Shown here: piece after piece, positions 28,819 through 33,725 of the stretch | Layout of the letters: each line of letters opens with the position of its first letter | How positions within the stretch are numbered: position 1 is the stretch's first letter | From: Nitrospirae bacterium RBG_16_64_22 | GTDB taxonomy: Bacteria; Nitrospirota; RBG-16-64-22 | Length of the DNA stretch: 33,725 nt | Reading direction: 5' to 3' | Assembly: GCA_001803795.1 (NCBI GenBank) | Contig: MHEK01000041.1 | Coordinates: 1-33,725, forward strand | Notes under the pieces: model-generated | What the model was told of the DNA's origin: nothing | The model's input: only the letters and a program-made list of their open reading frames with translations | Database searches by the model: none | Position numbers and translations under genes: made by a program

Positions 28819-31677
28819 CTAGTAGACCTGGCGCCATGACTTCATATAGGACGATGGAAATCCCGGTATGTCTTTCTTCTTGATCTCAATCCCGCTCCCG
28901 CCCCCGGGGCCCCCGGGCGGCTCTCCGCTCTCAACCCAGTAAATACCTCCCGGACCGAGCACCACCTTGCTCGGAACGCCAATCCCTAAATCGGTGACGT
29001 CCTTCGTAATCTGGCTGGGATCTGCGCACGAAAGCGTCAAGTCGTAGAGCTTGCCCGTTCCCAACTGGCAAGCATCGGTCGAGGTATACGTCGTGAAGTA
29101 CATGTGTCCGCCGACCACAAGAGGACGGCCAAGGACCTTTTCGGCGGCAGCCAGTTGCTCACCGGCCCCGTTCTTTCCCGTGAACCAGAAAGCCTCCTGC
29201 CCGCCGGACGGCGTCGGGCAGGCACCCGTGTCTCCAAGCGGAACGATGTAGACCCATTCCTTCTCCGTGCTCGCCGGCTGGGTTTCGTCACCCGTTGCGA
29301 ACGCAACGTACGGTTTGCCCTCGCAGTTATAGACGCTCACAGTCTTGTAAACGGGCCTGCGGTTTACCGTCCCGTTGTCCGAGTTGTCGCTGTCGTCCGG
29401 ATCGTAAAGCAGGCACTTCTCCCACGTGTTCGCGTTCCCCGTGGAGACGTCGAACTTCCAGAGCCGTCCTTCCAGATCCCCCATGAGAACGGTGTCACCG
29501 TATCCGAAGCTTTTCTCGTACACATACGGAAGCGCCACGAGACCGTTCTCCGCTCCGCCCGCAAGGTCGCCGACGTTGAACTCGTTCAGTTGCGGAACGG
29601 AACCGTTGACCAGAGATCCGTCCTCGATCTTGATCGCCAGGAGCGTCGTCGCGCATCCGGCGTCCGTCGGGTTGCATCCCGATCCACTGTAAGGTCTGCC
29701 GCCCCCTACGAACGCAACCCACCCGTACCCTGTCACATTCGTGACAGCCGGCTGGGACCACGTCTGCCCGAGCCGGGCGTGTGTGAACTCCCAGAGCGGT
29801 TGCGGGTTGTCAACGCTGGAAATGTCCAGGGCGTAATAGTAGGCCCCTCCCTGACGCTCGCCCGCGATCACAACAGTATGCCAGCTTAGGTCGTCAAACT
29901 GGACGTCCGCGACGGTCGGAGTGGAGTCAGCGAAGAACTGATGCGTCTGGCGCAGGTCACGGAGCTTCCCCAGGAGGTTGTTCGGGATCCAGGACCAAAT
30001 CTCGTTCCCGTTCTCGTCGAAGGCGTGAAGCGTCCCCCCGTTCGTCCCGGCCAGGAGGCGGGTGGGACGACTTGCCTGGGCTGTTCTAAATGCGATGTAT
30101 GACGCCTCATTGTTCGGCAGGCTCGGCTTGCCCACGATTGCCGGTTCGGCATGGTAGATGTCCTGGAGCTTCCAGCTCAGCCCGTTCGTATAGTCGTTGT
30201 CCGTCGCCCGCGCCCCGCGGAACGCGCCGTTGCAGTACTCGGGGTCCCGGATGAAGTTCACGATAATCTCCGCCGTCGTCGCGGACGGATCGGACGCACA
30301 GCTCAGGGCAACGGCAGGTGCCGGATTCAGAAGGGCCGAGAGACTCCCCGCGTTGGCGGTCGTGAGTTCCACGCGGCTCCCGCCCTGCACCGTGTACATC
30401 GTCCGCGACGAAGCGGCCTTGCTCTCGAGAAGCGGCCCGGCGTCCCAGGCCGGCGTGTTCAGGTCGCTCAAGGCGTACCTCTCGAAGTGGCCCTTCCAAC
30501 CGGGCATATCGAAGTAGCCCACGTAGAGGGAATCCAGACCGAACGACACCACCGGCGCCGACCGGGCGAAGTTCCCCTTCTTGATCGCGTTGATGACGTC
30601 AGTCAGGGCCTGCTGGAGCTCGGTCGGATTGCCGGCGAAGAACGCGGCATTCCCCGTTGCCGGGTTGTCGTCGTTGTCCGCGTTGGCGTCCGTCCCGCCC
30701 GCCACGGCGATGGCGTTGATGCTGGCCTGCCCCTGGGCGATGGCAAACCCGATTACGAAGACGTCATAGCCGTTGTTGTGGAGGGTCGTGGCGGCCGCCA
30801 CGGGATCGCCTCCGCAGGTCTCATTTCCGTCCGTAATGAGGAGAGCATAGTTCTTCCGGCAAGCCGCGGTGTCGGCGGCCTCCGTCGCGGTAAAAAACGA
30901 ATTCGCCCAGGTCAGGATGCCCCCGATCGGCGTCGCACCTCGGGCCCTGATCTCGTAGTCGCCGGCGCCGAAATTCTCGGTCCCGTTCATCCACATCTGA
31001 ATGCTCGCGACATTGGCGTTCGACGCGTCCGAAGGGAGCGGGAAATTGACGAGAAGCTTGCCGGCGTCTGCCGCCGACGCGCTCTGCGCGCAACCGTCGG
31101 CCGGCCAGTCATAGTTCAGCGTGACCCTGTTCACAGCGTTATTGGCATAATTGCCGATCCTGTACCAGTCAGCGTTTGGATTGATTGCGGCACCTTCGGT
31201 CTGAAAATACCTCGCCAGGGCGAACCGGACGCCCTCCGTGTTCGGGATGAGCGTGTTGAGCGCCGCCTTGGCGATAAAAAGACGGCTGTCGTTCGTCAGT
31301 CCGTCCAGGGTCACGCTTGGAGGGTTGGGGGTCCCCTGGTCGCGCCCCCAGTAGGTCTCGCCCACCACGCCGATGCCGGCTGTCCCGTCCCCCCAGGTGG
31401 CCGCCCCGCCCGCGTCGCCCACAGTCGAGACGGCGGTATTACAATAGGTTCCAGCCAGCACCAAAGTATACGTATTTCCTGCGTACACGTACGTTCTGCC
31501 CGCGCACCCGTACGTGTCGAACGTCATGCTCCCGGAGGTGTCGACGATAAGAAGAAGGTTCGGATCGACCACGTCCTCGGCATAGAAGGGGACGGCCTCG
31601 ACCGGGTCGGGACGTCCGGCCAGCCCAAGCATGAGAGCAGAAAGGACGACTACGAGTCTAATGGCGCGCGATTTCAT
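28819..31677 (-). CDS. pilY1: PilY1-like type IV pilus tip/assembly protein
   Basis: The 952-residue protein starts with a signal peptide (MKSRAIRLVVVLSALMLGLA). A von Willebrand A domain follows, with the MIDAS motif DTSGSM (Asp46-Ser48-Ser50) and LITDGNETCGG. The C-terminal half is PilY1-type: RLLAGTNGGTLHAFDENGNE, VVIAGERQGGAYYYALDISS and VLMGDLEGRLWKFD are propeller blades, and DPDDSDNSDNG is a likely Ca-binding loop. PilY1 acts at the pilus tip in adhesion, surface sensing and control of retraction. I chose ATG 31677 for the signal peptide and the GAGGAG site. It lies between pilX and the lipoprotein in a minor pilin operon. Confidence 0.93.
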   Translation of the reverse strand: MKSRAIRLVVVLSALMLGLAGRPDPVEAVPFYAEDVVDPNLLLIVDTSGSMTFDTYGCAGRTYVYAGNTYTLVLAGTYCNTAVSTVGDAGGAATWGDGTAGIGVVGETYWGRDQGTPNPPSVTLDGLTNDSRLFIAKAALNTLIPNTEGVRFALARYFQTEGAAINPNADWYRIGNYANNAVNRVTLNYDWPADGCAQSASAADAGKLLVNFPLPSDASNANVASIQMWMNGTENFGAGDYEIRARGATPIGGILTWANSFFTATEAADTAACRKNYALLITDGNETCGGDPVAAATTLHNNGYDVFVIGFAIAQGQASINAIAVAGGTDANADNDDNPATGNAAFFAGNPTELQQALTDVINAIKKGNFARSAPVVSFGLDSLYVGYFDMPGWKGHFERYALSDLNTPAWDAGPLLESKAASSRTMYTVQGGSRVELTTANAGSLSALLNPAPAVALSCASDPSATTAEIIVNFIRDPEYCNGAFRGARATDNDYTNGLSWKLQDIYHAEPAIVGKPSLPNNEASYIAFRTAQASRPTRLLAGTNGGTLHAFDENGNEIWSWIPNNLLGKLRDLRQTHQFFADSTPTVADVQFDDLSWHTVVIAGERQGGAYYYALDISSVDNPQPLWEFTHARLGQTWSQPAVTNVTGYGWVAFVGGGRPYSGSGCNPTDAGCATTLLAIKIEDGSLVNGSVPQLNEFNVGDLAGGAENGLVALPYVYEKSFGYGDTVLMGDLEGRLWKFDVSTGNANTWEKCLLYDPDDSDNSDNGTVNRRPVYKTVSVYNCEGKPYVAFATGDETQPASTEKEWVYIVPLGDTGACPTPSGGQEAFWFTGKNGAGEQLAAAEKVLGRPLVVGGHMYFTTYTSTDACQLGTGKLYDLTLSCADPSQITKDVTDLGIGVPSKVVLGPGGIYWVESGEPPGGPGGGSGIEIKKKDIPGFPSSYMKSWRQVY

Positions 31678-31725
31678 GATGGCTTCTCCTCTGGCCCAGC
31701 CTGGCAAAGCTCCGGCCGCGCCGCG

Positions 31726-32274
31726 TTAGCTGCTCTGAGGGGGCGTCCAGCGAGCTCCCACGTCCGTTTCGACAACCATGTTCGCCCCGGGGAAATTCGC
31801 CGACGATCCCGTGGACCGGATCCGGAAGTCGATGCACCAGTTCTCCTTCACGTCGGTGATGCCCGTGTACTTCGCCGGGCACTGGACCGGCGGTGAGTTA
31901 ACCTGGTTGATCGGGTTGACGGTATACAGCACGTTGTATCCCGAAGCGGCCGCCAGGTTTCCCGTGATCCCAGGGTCGAACGGGGTGTAGGGATTCGCCT
32001 GCGCCTGGGCCAGGGCGACAGCCTGCGATCTGGCCGCCTCGATGCCGGCGTCCGCCGCGTACAGGAGCTGTGTTCCCCGGTATTGATTCCCCGCGATCTG
32101 AAGCTCCGTTGTCCCTATGGTAATGCCGGCTATGCCGATCAGAGAAACGACGAGAAGCAGGAGCAACGCGATGATGAGCGTCGCGCCTCTTTCGTTCAGG
32201 GCCGGCGCGGCATGCGCCGCCGGCCCCTCGACGGGCAAAGAATTCTGGGGCGTGAATTGCCGAGATGGATGCAT
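31726..32274 (-). CDS. pilX: Type IV pilus minor pilin PilX
   Basis: The 182-residue protein has a 30-residue leader ending ALNERG, followed by the hydrophobic stretch ATLIIALLLLLVVSLIGIAG. The Glu at +5 of the mature protein is absent (Ile), unlike PilW. Downstream are TELQIAGNQYRGTQLLYAAD and AGIEAARSQA, typical of PilX. ATG 32274 has GAGG nine bases upstream; TTG 32283 is an alternative. Confidence 0.88.
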   Translation of the reverse strand: MHPSRQFTPQNSLPVEGPAAHAAPALNERGATLIIALLLLLVVSLIGIAGITIGTTELQIAGNQYRGTQLLYAADAGIEAARSQAVALAQAQANPYTPFDPGITGNLAAASGYNVLYTVNPINQVNSPPVQCPAKYTGITDVKENWCIDFRIRSTGSSANFPGANMVVETDVGARWTPPQSS

Positions 32275-32289
32275 GTGGGGCAACCTCGA

Positions 32290-33333
32290 TCAGAGCCCGA
32301 TGTTCCGGGGTTTCACTTCCGTTGCCAGCACGCGCCGACGCTGGCTCTCAGTCCCCACCGGCGTCGCGTAGACCTTGTCCTCAATCGTCGTAGTGGCCGC
32401 GTACGAGAAATCCTTCTGAGGGGTGCCCGTTCGCGCAAGCACGTTGACACGGACCGACCGGACCTGCGAAACCTGGCAGGCTTGAGTCGCGGCGACGGCT
32501 GAAAACGCGTTGATCCAAGTATCGATCGTCCCATCGCCGTCGTTGCATCCGTTTCCGTCGGCATCGCCCCCGTTCGTGTCAAGGCCGTACGCGAGTTCCA
32601 GCCCCTCGACGTTCTCCGCCAGGACAACCGAACTACCGACCGCCGGAGCCACCGTACCTCCGGGCGTCTGGCAGACGCTTCCCCCCTTCTCCATGAGAAG
32701 CCGGGAGTTGACCATGTCAACCCGGTATCGGACGCAGTTGACCTTGTAGACCTTGGCACCGGGACCATAACTCGTGCTGAGTTGATTTGTCGTGTTGAGC
32801 GACCCACCCGCGTTGTGTTCGAATTGTGGGACTCCGCAACCCGGCAGACAGGCTGGACCGGTCACCTGTATGACATCGCTGTTTGTGCAGTTCGTCACGA
32901 TGACAATATCATCCTCCTGGACTTGGGTTGCGTTGTCCACAAACAGCGCGGCCGCCTGACTAGGCATCTGCTGAGTGACGTTCATCTCCGTGTTTCCGTC
33001 CGCGTACATGATCGTCACCTGATCCGGCGTGGCGCCCGCCCCGTTCACATGCGTGATCGGGAGGAGTTGGATGGCTCCTCCGAAACTCTGAACCGCGGCC
33101 CCGCACGGGCCGAAATTGGCCATGCGGAGGTCGCGGGCGATCGCGTCGGTCGAAACCCGGACGTTCTGCTGTGTGTCCGAGACCTGCTCCTGCGTCCGGT
33201 AAAGACGCTGGCCGACGCTGAACACGCCCATCATGGCGGCCACGGTCAGGAGCGCCACGACCATCGTCACCATCAACTCGATCAGCGTAAACCCCCGTTC
33301 GCCCCCGATTCGGCCCCACGTTGAGACTCTCAT
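32290..33333 (-). CDS. pilW: Type IV pilus minor pilin PilW
   Basis: The 347-residue protein has a perfect prepilin site (ERG|FTLIELMVTMVVALLT, cleaved after Gly14) and the PilW features VSDTQQNVRVSTDAIARDLR and MANFGPCG. The minor pilins PilV, PilW and PilX prime pilus assembly and form the tip complex with PilY1. GAGGGAGCA precedes ATG 33333. It is followed by pilX after 15 bp. Cys-rich segments suggest disulfides. Confidence 0.92.
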   Translation of the reverse strand: MRVSTWGRIGGERGFTLIELMVTMVVALLTVAAMMGVFSVGQRLYRTQEQVSDTQQNVRVSTDAIARDLRMANFGPCGAAVQSFGGAIQLLPITHVNGAGATPDQVTIMYADGNTEMNVTQQMPSQAAALFVDNATQVQEDDIVIVTNCTNSDVIQVTGPACLPGCGVPQFEHNAGGSLNTTNQLSTSYGPGAKVYKVNCVRYRVDMVNSRLLMEKGGSVCQTPGGTVAPAVGSSVVLAENVEGLELAYGLDTNGGDADGNGCNDGDGTIDTWINAFSAVAATQACQVSQVRSVRVNVLARTGTPQKDFSYAATTTIEDKVYATPVGTESQRRRVLATEVKPRNIGL

Positions 33334-33342
33334 TGCTCCCTC

Positions 33343-33725
33343 TCAGTTCGATCGAATGCCCGAAAGCGTGACCGTATGATTCGCTCCCTGCTCGTCCGTC
33401 CAAACGACAGTCACGGTGATCGTTCTCTGGCCCGCGGCGGGGACGCCGTCCTGGACGTCCCATGCGCGGGTGTAGATCGTCGGAAAAGCACCGCCCGCCG
33501 TGCCCATCTCGTCCACTGGATTGACGGGAAGGAATGCTCCATCTGGAATGTGAGCACCTGCGGTCAACTGTCCGCTCGCGAAGGGTTCGCTCCTGAGCCG
33601 TTCGTGGACTTCCTGACCCAGGTTCACGGCCGCCGTGAACCCGCGCGCCGCGACATTGCTCCGCGCCTGCGTAACGAACATGGCGGCGAGCGCCAGCATG
33701 CCGATTGCAAAGACCACCATTGCAA
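33343..33725 (-). CDS. pilV: Type IV pilus minor pilin PilV (5' end outside the window)
   Basis: The frame runs off the window edge. The visible part begins within the hydrophobic N-terminal helix of a minor pilin (MVVFAIGMLALAAMFVTQ, preceded by Ala), so the leader and cleavage site lie beyond 33725. ATG 33718-33720 is internal, not the start. It continues VNLGQEVHERLRSEPF and ends with a beta-rich segment. The position before pilW matches PilV. Confidence 0.88.
   Translation of the reverse strand, partial: AMVVFAIGMLALAAMFVTQARSNVAARGFTAAVNLGQEVHERLRSEPFASGQLTAGAHIPDGAFLPVNPVDEMGTAGGAFPTIYTRAWDVQDGVPAAGQRTITVTVVWTDEQGANHTVTLSGIRSN

Noticed and set aside
30151-31896. 581-residue plus-strand open frame opposite pilY1
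   Set aside because: Arg/Val/Gly-rich shadow with no recognisable motif; pilY1 explains the region.

Overview
This window is GC-rich DNA from a diderm (Gram-negative type) bacterium. It carries a FadL/OmpP1 outer-membrane porin, type IV pilus minor-pilin genes with PilY1, a membrane-anchored anti-sigma factor, an RpoS-type sigma factor and a bacterial type II fatty-acid-synthesis operon. This mix of genes fits an uncultured deltaproteobacterium-like, Nitrospirota/NC10-like or Acidobacteriota-like lineage. The sequence alone does not settle which, and no rRNA gene is present.

Layout. (1) 23-7961, all minus strand: a fadL-like porin behind a long structured leader, a GAF-like/degenerate GGDEF protein, a PPDK/PEP-synthase regulatory protein, a small protein of unknown function, a MATE exporter, an anti-sigma/ECF-sigma pair, an OsmC protein and a DoxX protein. 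The ECF sigma is SigR-like and is preceded by a match to the SigR promoter (GGGAAT-N18-GTT), which suggests an autoregulated thiol/redox stress module. (2) 7962-12142: two strong hairpins, a zinc-ribbon/receiver protein, two small proteins of unknown function and a large AAA_32/Lon-type protease. (3) 12143-16989, minus strand: an RluA-type pseudouridine synthase, apt, rpoS, tRNA-Pro(CGG), a zinc-ribbon/pseudo-receiver protein, a rhomboid protease and a DUF523 protein. (4) 17181-26111, plus strand: a consensus sigma-70 promoter drives yceD(DUF177)-rpmF-plsX-fabH-fabD-fabG-acpP-fabF-rnc-purM-purN, linking phospholipid/fatty-acid synthesis, ribosome parts, RNase III and purine synthesis. (5) 26108-27556: a small accessory island with two HicBA toxin-antitoxin modules flanking a broken tRNA-Ala(UGC), a GIY-YIG nuclease ORF that starts inside that broken tRNA, an intact tRNA-Ala(CGC) and a second tRNA fragment. 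(6) 27582-33725, minus strand: a protein of unknown function, a lipoprotein, pilY1, pilX, pilW and a pilV cut by the window edge.

Three intergenic spaces hold imperfect inverted repeats whose arms are themselves short tandem repeats (monomers about 8, about 8 and 7 bp). One separates fabH from fabD inside the fatty-acid operon. The most unusual locus is the HicBA/tRNA/GIY-YIG island. There the direct repeats indicate that a 314-bp unit, made of the nuclease ORF plus a tRNA 5' segment, has interrupted a tRNA-Ala gene while re-creating an intact tRNA with a different anticodon.

All calls come from reading the sequence; no database search was run. Starts were chosen by Shine-Dalgarno spacing, overlaps and family N-termini. 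Promoters are pattern matches, not mapped sites.
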